Source: Bacteroidales bacterium (GTDB taxonomy: Bacteria; Bacteroidota; Bacteroidia; Bacteroidales; F082). Taken from it: 64,000 nucleotides of DNA. Below are positions 24,720 to 33,443 of the stretch, one piece after another. The DNA lies in assembly GCA_017537965.1 (NCBI GenBank), contig JAFYJV010000020.1, positions 55,772 through 119,771 on the forward strand, in the 5' to 3' direction. Positions within the stretch are counted from its first letter, which is position 1; each line of letters begins with the position of its first letter. Made by a program: the position numbers and the translations under genes. The notes beneath the pieces were generated by a model. The model did no database searches. It saw only the letters and a program-made list of their open reading frames with translations, and was not told where the DNA came from.

Positions 24720-26192
24720 TTAACGAAACTTCACCACGTTGGCCTTGACTTCCTTGAATTGCGGCATGGCCGTACCGATGGGAGCTCCTATGTAAGTGGG
24801 GTCGCAAACAATGTATTTCACCCCGTCAACCATCAGATAGTCACCGCTGACGTTTCCTTTGAAACGCACTGCAGTGGCCAAATGGCCGGGATAATGCAAC
24901 AATACCGCTTCCAGCCCCATGAGTTCACGTACCAAGTTGGCGTACAAGATGGAACGATCCTCGCAGTCGCTGTAGGGATAGTAGAACGTCTCGTCAGGGA
25001 ATAGCGGACGCTCGTAGCCGAACTGTTTGTCGTCGGTGGCATATTCAAAGCCAGTCTGCACAAAGTTGATCAGGATGTTGGCGGCATCTACTTCCGACTT
25101 GCCCTTGATGGCTTCACGCAACACGGGATAAAGCGTCTTCTTCAACCCTGCACTCAGCGAAGTTGCCGAATAATACTGCCACTCGGCGCTCAGCGGATAG
25201 GTGTTGTAGAAATCGATCAGGTTTTTGTTCGTTTCCACAGTAGCCGAAACGCTGGGATAACGGCGCGAGGTCACCGTGCGTTTTCCAGCAGGATTCAGTA
25301 CGAAATCCTGTTGCGACTGGCTCAGGGAGAAGGAATGCTCTTTCGGGAAGGCATGATCGAAGATATAGAGACGTTGGCCCTTGAGCGAAGTGTCCATCAA
25401 ATAAAAGATGCCACCGTCCAGCACATAATACGTGTATCGGTAGATCTTCTCATCCGAACCCAACAAGATGGCCATGCGTTCTTCGTTCCGTGCGATACGC
25501 ACTTTGAAGCCCGACTGAGTCAGCAGGTACATGTGAAGCACCACTGCCTCGTTGGTTGAGCCTCCACAACAAGTCTCAGCCACATTCTTGGTCAGCAGGT
25601 AATAAGCCCAATCGCACATCTGGCGTTTCTCGCGATAGTCCAGGCACTCGGCTAGGATGCGGTCGAAATACAGATCGTTGAGTTGTTCCCAGAATGTAGC
25701 GACTTCATTCTCGGAAATGCCGTTAAGTTTTACCGTATGCCGATTGTCGATGCTGAACCCATAAGTGGTGCCAAACATGATCACATTACGCAAGGTGGGC
25801 GCTGGTTTGTTGCTGGGTTGTGGCTCCACTTTAATAGGCACGATGGGCTGAGGCTTCACGATAGGCTTCGGCTCGATGGGTGGGTTGCATGGGATAGGAT
25901 CGGCCGAAGGCTTTTTTTTCGGATCTATCACAATGGGTTTCGGCGGTTCGGGTTTCCAAGGAATATCCTCCATGGGTTTCGCGTCGAACGATCCCCAATG
26001 CTGTTTCATAAACGAGGCATATTCATCGTTGATCTTTTTCCGAAACGCTTCGTAATTTTGATCCGATTTTTGCTTGAACTGCTCAAATTGGCTATTCGAC
26101 TGATTGAGGAATTTATCCCATTCATCATCTGCCTGGCCGAAGGCGGAAGCCCCCAGACACAGGCAGACGATGAATAACCATGTCTTTTTCAT
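24720..26192 (-). CDS. secreted transglutaminase-like protein with proline-rich linker
   Basis: A 490-aa exported protein: signal peptide (MKKTWLFIVCLCLGASAFG), a helical segment with repeated NSQFEQFKQKSDQN-type heptads (25-75), a proline-rich linker (PKPIVIDPKKKPSADPIPCN, about 85-130), a middle beta domain and a C-terminal transglutaminase-like core. The core has the three catalytic elements: Cys in YSDCEDRSILYANL, His in YPGHLATAV and Asp in YIVCDPTYIGA. Such domains act as cysteine proteases or cross-linking enzymes; the linker suggests it reaches out from the membrane. It starts 4 nt after a lipoprotein gene and shares its operon. Confidence 0.85.
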   Translation of the reverse strand: MKKTWLFIVCLCLGASAFGQADDEWDKFLNQSNSQFEQFKQKSDQNYEAFRKKINDEYASFMKQHWGSFDAKPMEDIPWKPEPPKPIVIDPKKKPSADPIPCNPPIEPKPIVKPQPIVPIKVEPQPSNKPAPTLRNVIMFGTTYGFSIDNRHTVKLNGISENEVATFWEQLNDLYFDRILAECLDYREKRQMCDWAYYLLTKNVAETCCGGSTNEAVVLHMYLLTQSGFKVRIARNEERMAILLGSDEKIYRYTYYVLDGGIFYLMDTSLKGQRLYIFDHAFPKEHSFSLSQSQQDFVLNPAGKRTVTSRRYPSVSATVETNKNLIDFYNTYPLSAEWQYYSATSLSAGLKKTLYPVLREAIKGKSEVDAANILINFVQTGFEYATDDKQFGYERPLFPDETFYYPYSDCEDRSILYANLVRELMGLEAVLLHYPGHLATAVRFKGNVSGDYLMVDGVKYIVCDPTYIGAPIGTAMPQFKEVKANVVKFR

Positions 26193-26196
26193 GACA

Positions 26197-26520
26197 TTAC
26201 TCTTTTGGGGTTAATTGAATGTCGCCACGCACTGTCTCGCCAGCCAGCACATTCACCGTTTTGGTGTCTGTTTTGTATTCGGCGTGCCGAGCCTGGATTT
26301 TGTACTGGGCGGCTTCGAGATCAATAAATTCATAGTTGCCATCAGAGCCCGTCACCGAAGTCTTTCCCGATGGAGAAAGTGTCAACGAGACGTTTCCGAT
26401 GGGCTCACCAGTATTGATGTCGGTCACTACCCCGTTGATCGAACCAAACAAGGTATATTCGTCCTCGGTGCAGCCTACAAACAGCATGGCTAATACTGCG
26501 AAAAGAAATACTTTTTTCAT
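26197..26520 (-). CDS. small lipoprotein consisting of one CarboxypepD-reg-like domain
   Basis: A 107-aa lipoprotein with lipobox (LFVGC, Cys at about 17) and a single Ig-like carboxypeptidase-regulatory domain (GSINGVVTDINTGEPIGNVS then SVTGSDGNYEFIDLEAAQYK). The same module starts the two large lipoproteins just upstream, which differ by long C-terminal extensions. It could be a truncated copy that arose by duplication, or a stand-alone surface subunit. Confidence 0.85.
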   Translation of the reverse strand: MKKVFLFAVLAMLFVGCTEDEYTLFGSINGVVTDINTGEPIGNVSLTLSPSGKTSVTGSDGNYEFIDLEAAQYKIQARHAEYKTDTKTVNVLAGETVRGDIQLTPKE

Positions 26521-26549
26521 GTTAAGTTGAGTTTTTGATGATTACTAAA

Positions 26550-28376
26550 TTACTGTTTAGCGTTGTATAAAGCCCTGATCTCATCGGCCGTCAAAACACG
26601 GCTATATGTACGAATGTTGTCCATCTTGCCGGAGAAGCCTCCTGTACCAAAGGATGTTGATGAATTGTAGCTAGAATTCCAATAATAATTACCAACCGTG
26701 GTCGTATCGAACAAGACCCCATCAATATATGCAGAGATAGATGAACCGCTATATGTAACTGTCAACATGTGCCATTGATTATTAAGATATGAAGTAAAAG
26801 GATTATTTGTCGTCCAATAATTCTGCGTTCTAACTGTTAATTTCGAAGCATTAGTAAAACCGATATAAAAACTAGAAGCATTAGTGGCAAACAAAATACA
26901 ATTATTAGAACCTGTTTTAAACCAAACATTATATGACCATGGCACTCCATGAAGCATAATCACATAAGGCACATAAAGATATGATGTTTGGCCATCAAAT
27001 TGCATACTAAATCCTTCACCACTGGGTGTGTCGGTAGAAGTCAAAGCGCCGAAATTCAATCCATCATAATTTCCTCCCCAGTCAGTAACTGCACCGTCAT
27101 CAAAATTGTAGTATGCAATTAGTCCATCTGTAACCAGCACATTGCTACTGGGACAAGTAGCAGAAATTGAGATGGAAGCTTCGTTAGTCTGTCCAATCAC
27201 AGCAACGGTGGTACTAACGTCACTATGGATTTTGCTTCTGTCTATAGTTGCGGTCACCAAAGTACCGCTACCAGCATTGGTACTGCCAGTCATTGGGGAA
27301 AACGACAGCCATTCCTCTGTTGGCGTTGAGATGTACCATTCAAGCATGGTGCCGGTTGCACCTACATTCTTCACCTGGAAGGTTTTCGTGGTAGCCTCTT
27401 CACCGAAATCAAGGGAGCCTTCGCTAAGCTGAAGGATCGCCATGCCGCTACCCTCAGAAGCGGCATTAATAGTGATAGATTGTGTAGATCCCGCGCCACT
27501 GAAATTCACCGAGGTGGAAACAATGCCGTCTATCATTGTACGATCTATAGAAGCTATCACTGGAGTACTGCTTCCTCCTGCAATATTGCCCGAAGTAGGT
27601 GTAATGGTAAGCCAATCCACCGTAACGTTAGAGCAAGTCCAATTCAAAGAGGTATTGGCTGGACCCGTATTCAACACATAAAAGGTCAGACTAGTGGCTG
27701 AAGTGCCAAATTCAAGTGAGTTCTCGCTTAACTGGAGTTGTGCACTGTTGCTTCCCGAAACGCTCACGTTCACGGGCAGTACGACGGTTTGGTCACCCGC
27801 TGTCACCGTAAGATTGGTCGTGGTGCTTTGCTCGATCTGATCGCGGTCGATGCTCACCAAAACAGCCACCTCTTGACCTGCATTGAGGTTACCCGACGAT
27901 GGTGTGGCGGTGAGCCATGCCATACTTTCGGTGATGCTCCAACTTACAGGCAGTGAAGTGCTAGTGTTGATGATCTTGAAACTCAGTTGTGAGAAGTTGG
28001 TGCCAAAGTCCAGATACTCCACATTTAACCTAAATCCCGATACCTCGGGGGTCAGCATCATGTCGCCAGATGAGATGTTGCCCTCAATAACGGTAATGTT
28101 TTTGGTGTTGCTTTCAAAGCCCGACTTAACTCCTTGTACCGTGTATTGTCCGCTAGGAAGCTTGACAAATTCATAACGTCCATCGCTACCCGTCACGGCG
28201 GAAAGGCCTGTGGGACTGAGCGAAATGTTGACACCTTGAATCGGTTCGTTGTTTGCTGAATTAGTAACAATTCCTTGAATGCTGCCTGTCTCGGGAGCGG
28301 CGTCTTTGACGCAGGAACCCAACAGGAAAAGAAGGGAGGCTACAAATACGCCTAAAACGATTCTTGTGTTTTTCAT
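26550..28376 (-). CDS. surface lipoprotein: CarboxypepD-reg + 3 BACON/hydin-like repeats + LamG
   Basis: A 608-aa lipoprotein (lipobox LLGSC). Order of parts: CarboxypepD-reg domain (about 30-115), three tandem beta-sandwich repeats of about 88 residues each starting with a LDFGT-type motif (RLNVEYLDFGTNFSQLSF, LQLSENSLEFGTSATSL, LQLSEGSLDFGEEATTK) and containing WLTxxPxSG, and a C-terminal concanavalin-like LamG domain (about 410-605; GLIAYYNFDDGAVTDW to MDNIRTYSRVLTADEI). The repeats resemble BACON or ASPM/hydin domains. The LamG domain should bind a glycan or protein ligand at the cell surface. It is a close paralogue of the next gene upstream, with two fewer repeats. Confidence 0.88.
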   Translation of the reverse strand: MKNTRIVLGVFVASLLFLLGSCVKDAAPETGSIQGIVTNSANNEPIQGVNISLSPTGLSAVTGSDGRYEFVKLPSGQYTVQGVKSGFESNTKNITVIEGNISSGDMMLTPEVSGFRLNVEYLDFGTNFSQLSFKIINTSTSLPVSWSITESMAWLTATPSSGNLNAGQEVAVLVSIDRDQIEQSTTTNLTVTAGDQTVVLPVNVSVSGSNSAQLQLSENSLEFGTSATSLTFYVLNTGPANTSLNWTCSNVTVDWLTITPTSGNIAGGSSTPVIASIDRTMIDGIVSTSVNFSGAGSTQSITINAASEGSGMAILQLSEGSLDFGEEATTKTFQVKNVGATGTMLEWYISTPTEEWLSFSPMTGSTNAGSGTLVTATIDRSKIHSDVSTTVAVIGQTNEASISISATCPSSNVLVTDGLIAYYNFDDGAVTDWGGNYDGLNFGALTSTDTPSGEGFSMQFDGQTSYLYVPYVIMLHGVPWSYNVWFKTGSNNCILFATNASSFYIGFTNASKLTVRTQNYWTTNNPFTSYLNNQWHMLTVTYSGSSISAYIDGVLFDTTTVGNYYWNSSYNSSTSFGTGGFSGKMDNIRTYSRVLTADEIRALYNAKQ

Positions 28377-28385
28377 AATATATAT

Positions 28386-30836
28386 TTATTGTTTGGCATT
28401 AAACAAAGTCTGAACCTCAGCAGCTGTCAAAGCACGGTTGTAAGTGCGGATGTTGTCCATCTTGCCTTCGTAATAGGTGTTATATGAATCATAATAATCC
28501 AGATTTGTTCCTATATACGTTCTGGTATATTGAGACCACCATGTTAAGTTATTATGATTACATGTTTCAAACAACGCTCCATCAATATAGACACAGGCAA
28601 CACTTCCAGTATATGTAACTGTTAACATGTGCCATTGGTTATTGAGGAAAGTGGTAATGGGGCCTGAAAGTCCCCAACTATAGGTGTTGTTAGGACTGAT
28701 TGTAAGATTGGAGAGGGGATAACCACCAAACGCTATTCCTTGGAAATGTGTGTAATATGAAAGATTTGTCCCTAAAATGATTCTTTGTTTATCAGTTTTA
28801 AACCACATATTATATGACCAGGCACCGCTTGTGGGGAATAAAACGTACGGGATTTGGAGATACGAGGAGTTCCCATCAAATTCCATGGAAAGACCTTGTC
28901 CGTTAGGAGTGTCGGACGATGATGACGCACCTTGATTGAATCCATTGAAATTATTGCCGCTTAAGTCTGTCACGGTACCTTCATCGAAATTGTAATAAGC
29001 CATCAAACCATTGGTGACAATCACTGTGTTGTCCACGGTTATGGAAACCGTAGCAGTGGAACCAGCTCCTGTAATGATGATTTCCGTGGTTTCATTTCCC
29101 ACAAAAGCATTACGGTCAACAGTAAGGGTCACTGTGCTGGGTGAATTGGCACTTGCACTTCCGCTCATAGGCGACACCGTCAGCCAACTCACCGAGGGTG
29201 TGGCGATGCTCCAGTTTACCAAGGATCCAGTTTCACCCGTGTTTCTGATTTGGAAGGTTTCTGAGGAACTGGTAGTGCCAAAATCAACCGATGTGACGGA
29301 AACATTCATGGTAGGATTGGCAGTAGAAGCCATAATGTTCACAATTGCACTTTGATCGCCTGACGTAATCGTAATCGTGGTGGAGACATCGCCGTCGAAC
29401 TTGGTACGATCGATGGTGAGGTTCACGGTTTTGGACTGGTTGGCGTTGATGGTGCCTGACATAGGCGACACGGTCAACCAATTGACCGAAGGTGCAACGA
29501 TATTATATGACAAGGTGGAGCCTTCATCACCAGTGTTCTTGATTTGGATGGTCTCCGACGAACTCATCTTTCCGAAATCGACAGAAGTGACAGGGACTTC
29601 TAGATTCGGATGGTAATTAGCCGCTGAAACGCTAAGGTTGGCGCTGTTGTTGGAACCGCTTACAGTGATAGTGGTGGAGACCATGCCATGGACTTTGTTG
29701 CGGTCGATCACGGCGGTCACCTGGGTGCCACTGCCCGCATTGGTGTGGCCAGTCATCGGGGTCAGCGTCAGCCAATCCACCGAAGGCGTGGCGATGGTCC
29801 AATCGAGCACCGTGCCTGCCGAGCCCACATTCTTCACCTGGAAGGTCTTGGTGGTCTCATTCTCTCCGAAGTCAATGGAGCCTTCACTCAACTGAAGGAT
29901 GGCTGCGCCGGCACCTTCGGTGGCGGCACTGATGGAGATGGTGGCTGAGCTGCCGGCACCGCTGATCGTCACCGAAGTCGATACCATTCCGTCGATCTTG
30001 GTCCTGTCGATGGTGGCCATCACCGGAGTGCTGCTGCCGCCGTCGGTATTACCAGAGGTGGGACTGATCATCAACCAATCCACGTTGATATTGGAACAAG
30101 TCCAGTTGAGCGAAGTGCCCACGGGACCTGTGTTCATCACATAGAAGGCAAGGCTGTTGGCCGAGGTGCCAAAGTCAAGCGAAGTCTCGCTCAACTGCAG
30201 ATGGGGGCTGTTGCTTCCCGAAACGCTCACGTTCACAGGCAGCACAACGTTTTGATCGGCGGCTGTCACCGTGAGGTTGGCTGTGGTGTTCTGCTCAATT
30301 TGGTCACGATCGATGGTCACCATCACCACCACTTCCTGACCTGCGTTGAGGTTGCCCGACGACGGCGTAGCCGTCAGCCAGCCCATGCTTTCGGAAATGC
30401 TCCAGTTGATGGGCAGCGAAGTGCTGGTGTTGATGATCTTGAAATTCAGGGACGAGAAGTTGGTTCCGAAATCCAAATAATCCACATTTAACCTGAAGCT
30501 CGTCACTTCGGGTTTCAGCGTCATGTCGCCCGATGAGACATTGCCTGCCACGATGGTGATGTTCTTGGTATTGCTCTCAAAACCCACCTTCACACCTTGT
30601 ACGGTATATTGTCCCGCGTCGAGGTTGTTGAATTCATAACGTCCGTCGCTGCCTGTCACTGCCGAAAGACCGGTGGGGCTCAGCGAGATATTGACGCCTT
30701 GTATGGGTTCATTGGTGGATTCATTGGTAACGATTCCTTGTATGCTGCCCGTCTCAGGAGTGGTGTCTTTTACACAGGAGGCCAACAAGAACAGGGAGGC
30801 GCAAACGACGCCTAAAAAGAGTTTCAGTGTCTTCAT
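28386..30836 (-). CDS. surface lipoprotein: CarboxypepD-reg + 5 BACON/hydin-like repeats + LamG
   Basis: An 816-aa lipoprotein (lipobox LLASC) built exactly like its neighbour but with five repeats: LNVDYLDFGT, LQLSETSLDFGT, LQLSEGSIDFGE, VPVTSVDFGK and VSVTSVDFGT. The last two repeats have no counterpart in the 608-aa protein. The C-terminal LamG domain runs from GLMAYYNFDEGTVTDLSGN to MDNIRTYNRALTAAEV. ATG 30836 gives the signal peptide MKTLKLFLGVVCASLFLLASC in place; the ORF upstream to 30860 overlaps the previous gene. Repeat number probably sets how far the LamG head stands from the membrane. Confidence 0.88.
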   Translation of the reverse strand: MKTLKLFLGVVCASLFLLASCVKDTTPETGSIQGIVTNESTNEPIQGVNISLSPTGLSAVTGSDGRYEFNNLDAGQYTVQGVKVGFESNTKNITIVAGNVSSGDMTLKPEVTSFRLNVDYLDFGTNFSSLNFKIINTSTSLPINWSISESMGWLTATPSSGNLNAGQEVVVMVTIDRDQIEQNTTANLTVTAADQNVVLPVNVSVSGSNSPHLQLSETSLDFGTSANSLAFYVMNTGPVGTSLNWTCSNINVDWLMISPTSGNTDGGSSTPVMATIDRTKIDGMVSTSVTISGAGSSATISISAATEGAGAAILQLSEGSIDFGENETTKTFQVKNVGSAGTVLDWTIATPSVDWLTLTPMTGHTNAGSGTQVTAVIDRNKVHGMVSTTITVSGSNNSANLSVSAANYHPNLEVPVTSVDFGKMSSSETIQIKNTGDEGSTLSYNIVAPSVNWLTVSPMSGTINANQSKTVNLTIDRTKFDGDVSTTITITSGDQSAIVNIMASTANPTMNVSVTSVDFGTTSSSETFQIRNTGETGSLVNWSIATPSVSWLTVSPMSGSASANSPSTVTLTVDRNAFVGNETTEIIITGAGSTATVSITVDNTVIVTNGLMAYYNFDEGTVTDLSGNNFNGFNQGASSSSDTPNGQGLSMEFDGNSSYLQIPYVLFPTSGAWSYNMWFKTDKQRIILGTNLSYYTHFQGIAFGGYPLSNLTISPNNTYSWGLSGPITTFLNNQWHMLTVTYTGSVACVYIDGALFETCNHNNLTWWSQYTRTYIGTNLDYYDSYNTYYEGKMDNIRTYNRALTAAEVQTLFNAKQ

Positions 30837-30859
30837 AACATTAAAATTGACTAATTTCA

Positions 30860-31717
30860 TTAAAATTGATATGCCACGGCAAATCCCGTGGACTCAGGAG
30901 TGATGGAAGGATAAAACGCCAAACCGTTTTTTGAGGTCTTCACATAACGAGTACCCGAAGCGGCAACTGCATCGATGAGGTTATAGACATAGACGGCGGC
31001 GGCAGCCGCAATGCATCCGTTACGGATATTCTTGCAGTTGCTGGCTTTGGCATAATACTGCTGAGCGTACTTTGGTTGTTTTTTGGCTTTGGTGACATAG
31101 CTGGAACGCATCCCCTCAAAAGCGACAACACCGCCCAAGGTAGCCACCTGCGAACCGAGGAGAGCCAAACCTTTGGCCTGACTGCCTTTATACATCTGAC
31201 CCCAACCAGGGCAGACAGCCGAACGCCAAAGACCGGTAACACCATATTTGTCAGTGATTTGCACTTTGTCGAATTTGACCGACGAAGCCTTGGGGTTGCC
31301 CAGTGCCACCAAGAAGAAATAATTACCCATGGCACGACCGGGTTCATAATACTCGTCGATGATCTTGGCAACCACAGTAACAGGCTCGCCTTCGACCACA
31401 GCCCTCATCTCGAAATAAGTCTGTTCGTCATAGTCGTTTCCATGACTTACCACCTTTTCGCTGGAAGTAGAAGCTATCTTTACCGTTTTACTGGTTTCAA
31501 GATAATGGGTGAGTTCCTTGGGCACTAGGCCTCTAGCCTCCGAAACACTATGGGCATCAATGGAGATCACTTTGTATTCGAAGGTGTTGTTGGATGCGAC
31601 AGGTGGTTGGGAAATCCAACGGGGGCGTCCGTCTTTCCCCGAAGCTGAAGCCGACCATGGGAACAGCAGCGCCGTAATACACAGCACTGCTGTCAAAACA
31701 ATAAATCCTTTTTTCAT
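30860..31717 (-). CDS. secreted DUF5683-like envelope protein
   Basis: A 285-aa exported protein with a signal peptide (LCITALLFPWSASASG), an N-terminal soluble domain (about 30-150) that looks like the LPP20-type domain, and a C-terminal DUF5683-like membrane part with WRSAVCPGWGQMYKGSQAKG (about 177) and two hydrophobic segments. Its ATG overlaps the stop of the preceding gene (TAATG). Role unknown; its place between a small secreted protein and LamG lipoproteins suggests envelope assembly. Confidence 0.75.
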   Translation of the reverse strand: MKKGFIVLTAVLCITALLFPWSASASGKDGRPRWISQPPVASNNTFEYKVISIDAHSVSEARGLVPKELTHYLETSKTVKIASTSSEKVVSHGNDYDEQTYFEMRAVVEGEPVTVVAKIIDEYYEPGRAMGNYFFLVALGNPKASSVKFDKVQITDKYGVTGLWRSAVCPGWGQMYKGSQAKGLALLGSQVATLGGVVAFEGMRSSYVTKAKKQPKYAQQYYAKASNCKNIRNGCIAAAAAVYVYNLIDAVAASGTRYVKTSKNGLAFYPSITPESTGFAVAYQF

Positions 31718-32361
31718 TATTCTTCTATTTCAAATCTCTCCCTTACAAAATCAGAAATGCTCTTTGAGAATTCTTCTGCAAGTTTAGATTCTTCTATAGC
31801 CGTTTGCATGGCTCTCAAACGGATTTGGGCAGCCTTCTCTTCGTTGACAATGTAATAGACGTTGTATTCTTTGTTTCCATTAGCATCCTCTTTGTAAATG
31901 CCAAAGCTTTCCTTCATCTCTTTTTCAATGGCACCTGCCACCAAACGCTCGTATGAAGCAGCAAAGTTATCGAATTCCTCTCCGCCAAGACTGCCTACAT
32001 TTGACGTTTCAACGCCTCTCAATACTGATTTTTTGGCAAGCTGCGCGTAGGCAACAGCTGCATTATGGTTAGCCCGGTCATGAGCCACATTGCGTGATGT
32101 AGCCTTGGAGACCCTACCGATGATTTCATAGTTGTTTTCGTCTTTTTCCATCGCCACCTTATGCTCCAAAATGGCCTCTTCTAACGTCTTTGATTGGGTA
32201 TCAAGCTTCCACCCATCTTTGTTCAGTTGCTTGACAAGTTTTGAAGCCGATTTTGCCTTGGCTTTGTCTAATTTCTTTTCAAGTCTGGATTGTGAGAACA
32301 CTTCATTTGAGCTTCCAATAACAAATAAGCCCATGAATAAAAGTAATGCTAACTTTTTCAT
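31717..32361 (-). CDS. secreted helical protein, first gene of envelope operon (LPP20-like?)
   Basis: A 214-aa exported protein with signal peptide (LALLLFMGLFVIGSSNEVFS), a Lys/Ala-rich helical start (SRLEKKLDKAKAKSASKLVK) and a domain with SVLRGVETSNVGSLGGEEFD and QIRLRAMQTAIEESKLAEEF. Resemblance to the LPP20-type family is a guess from the pattern. ATG 32361 starts the signal peptide; the longer frame adds eight residues. A -7 box TAAATTTG lies at 32407-32414 and is taken as the promoter of the seven-gene operon down to 24466. Confidence 0.75.
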   Translation of the reverse strand: MKKLALLLFMGLFVIGSSNEVFSQSRLEKKLDKAKAKSASKLVKQLNKDGWKLDTQSKTLEEAILEHKVAMEKDENNYEIIGRVSKATSRNVAHDRANHNAAVAYAQLAKKSVLRGVETSNVGSLGGEEFDNFAASYERLVAGAIEKEMKESFGIYKEDANGNKEYNVYYIVNEEKAAQIRLRAMQTAIEESKLAEEFSKSISDFVRERFEIEE

Positions 32362-32406
32362 TTTGTGTGATTTTAAAATAAACATTAAGATACTTATTCA
32401 ATTGTT

Positions 32407-32414
32407 CAAATTTA
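32407..32414 (-). promoter_or_regulatory. Bacteroidota -7 box for the seven-gene envelope operon
   Basis: The minus strand reads TAAATTTG, a TAnnTTTG match about 46 nt before the ATG at 32361. The flanking 32415-32529 is AT-rich and holds nothing else I can identify. Confidence 0.5.
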
Positions 32415-32529
32415 CCGAATACCGTGCAAAAAACTAAATTGCGATGTAATCAATATAGCGTAAATATTTATTATTATTAGTTGTCTATTTTATCTAATTT
32501 AAATTTATATAATCAACCTATAGTCATCC

Positions 32530-33273
32530 CTAAAACATACCTGATTTGATACCTGGTGCCCATGCCACAAAAGGTGGATTGGGATAGTCTTCCTTATCGT
32601 ATTCCAAAGGCAACCCGTCGCTGATACGAAGCACCTTGCCACCGGCAGAAGTGAGGATGGCATCGGCAGCCGCTGTATCCCATTCCTTGGTCTTGCTGTA
32701 ACACACATACACGTCGGCGGTGCCTTCCACCAGACGGGCAAACTTCAGGCTGCTGCCTTGGCTGTCGATGACCAAGTCGGGATGTGCGGGACGCAACACC
32801 CTATCTATGTATTCGTCCACTTCAGGTGTACGGTGCGAACGGCTTACCAACACAGTAAACGGTCTCTTCCTGTTCACGCATTCTGTCTCCCGACTTCTGG
32901 CTTCTGACTTCCAGATTTGCTTCGTCACCGGCGCATAAATCACGCCCAACACCGGCTTTTTGTTTTCAATCAAGGCAATGTTGACAGTGAACTCGCCGTT
33001 GCGTTTCACAAACTCGACAGTACCATCCAACGGGTCAACGAGCCAATAACGGCCAAAGCCCGACCTATCAGGCGGCAGGTCTTCTTCACTTACAAACGGC
33101 AAACCCGTTTCCTTCAGCGTCTCCTTGATGATGGCACTGGCCCTCAAATCAGCCTGCGTCACCGGCGAAGCGTCGTCCTTGGTATATACCTCAAAAGGCT
33201 GTGCATACACATCCATGATGGCTTGTCCAGCCAATCGAGCGGCCTTTATTGCGATTTCCATCCATGTTTTCAT
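32530..33273 (-). CDS. cysQ: 3'(2'),5'-bisphosphate nucleotidase CysQ
   Basis: A 247-aa member of the inositol-monophosphatase superfamily. It removes the 3'-phosphate of PAP, a by-product of sulphate activation. Metal-binding motifs are present: SEEDLPPDR (about 69), WLVDPLDGTVEFV (about 76-88) and WDTAAADAIL near 199. Between residues 122 and 140 the sequence KSEARSRETECVNRKR is unusual for the family; it is encoded by a 7-nt-period GA-rich array (32881-32912). A -7 box TATATTTG (33278-33285) ends 4 nt before the ATG. Confidence 0.92.
   Translation of the reverse strand: MKTWMEIAIKAARLAGQAIMDVYAQPFEVYTKDDASPVTQADLRASAIIKETLKETGLPFVSEEDLPPDRSGFGRYWLVDPLDGTVEFVKRNGEFTVNIALIENKKPVLGVIYAPVTKQIWKSEARSRETECVNRKRPFTVLVSRSHRTPEVDEYIDRVLRPAHPDLVIDSQGSSLKFARLVEGTADVYVCYSKTKEWDTAAADAILTSAGGKVLRISDGLPLEYDKEDYPNPPFVAWAPGIKSGMF
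32881..32912. repeat. heptamer array inside the cysQ reading frame
   Basis: On the coding strand the sequence is a run of GAAGNNN-type units (GGAAGTC, AGAAGCC, AGAAGTC, GGGAGAC, AGAATGC in 7-nt steps). It is the same unit type found at 36889-36972, 44118-44166 and 47771-47805 and is translated as a hydrophilic insertion. Confidence 0.65.
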
Positions 33274-33277
33274 GCGA

Positions 33278-33285
33278 CAAATATA
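33278..33285 (-). promoter_or_regulatory. Bacteroidota -7 box abutting the cysQ start codon
   Basis: The minus strand reads TATATTTG followed by TCGC and the ATG at 33273, leaving 4 nt between box and start codon. The mRNA should be leaderless or nearly so. Confidence 0.6.
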
Positions 33286-33391
33286 AGAAAAAAAGTAAGA
33301 TGGACATTGATACCATCCTCACACCTAGTTTATTAATAATAAACTATGAAATTTTTTGAATTTTTTTGGGTTTTATGCGCATTTATTCTAC

Positions 33392-33399
33392 TAATTTTG
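33392..33399 (+). promoter_or_regulatory. Bacteroidota -7 box for topA
   Basis: TAATTTTG matches TAnnTTTG with a TTTG at 33365-33368 as a possible -33 element. It lies inside the longer open frame that starts at 33366 and so supports ATG 33444. Confidence 0.6.
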
Positions 33400-33443
33400 C
33401 CGCGGATTTCGGAGGCGTCGCCTCCATTAGCAAGCAACAAAAC

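Noticed and set aside
26550-30836. Regular repeats at about 260-bp spacing that might suggest a CRISPR or repeat array
   Set aside because: They are protein-coding BACON-like repeats in frame with lipoprotein genes; no short identical repeats with unique spacers occur.
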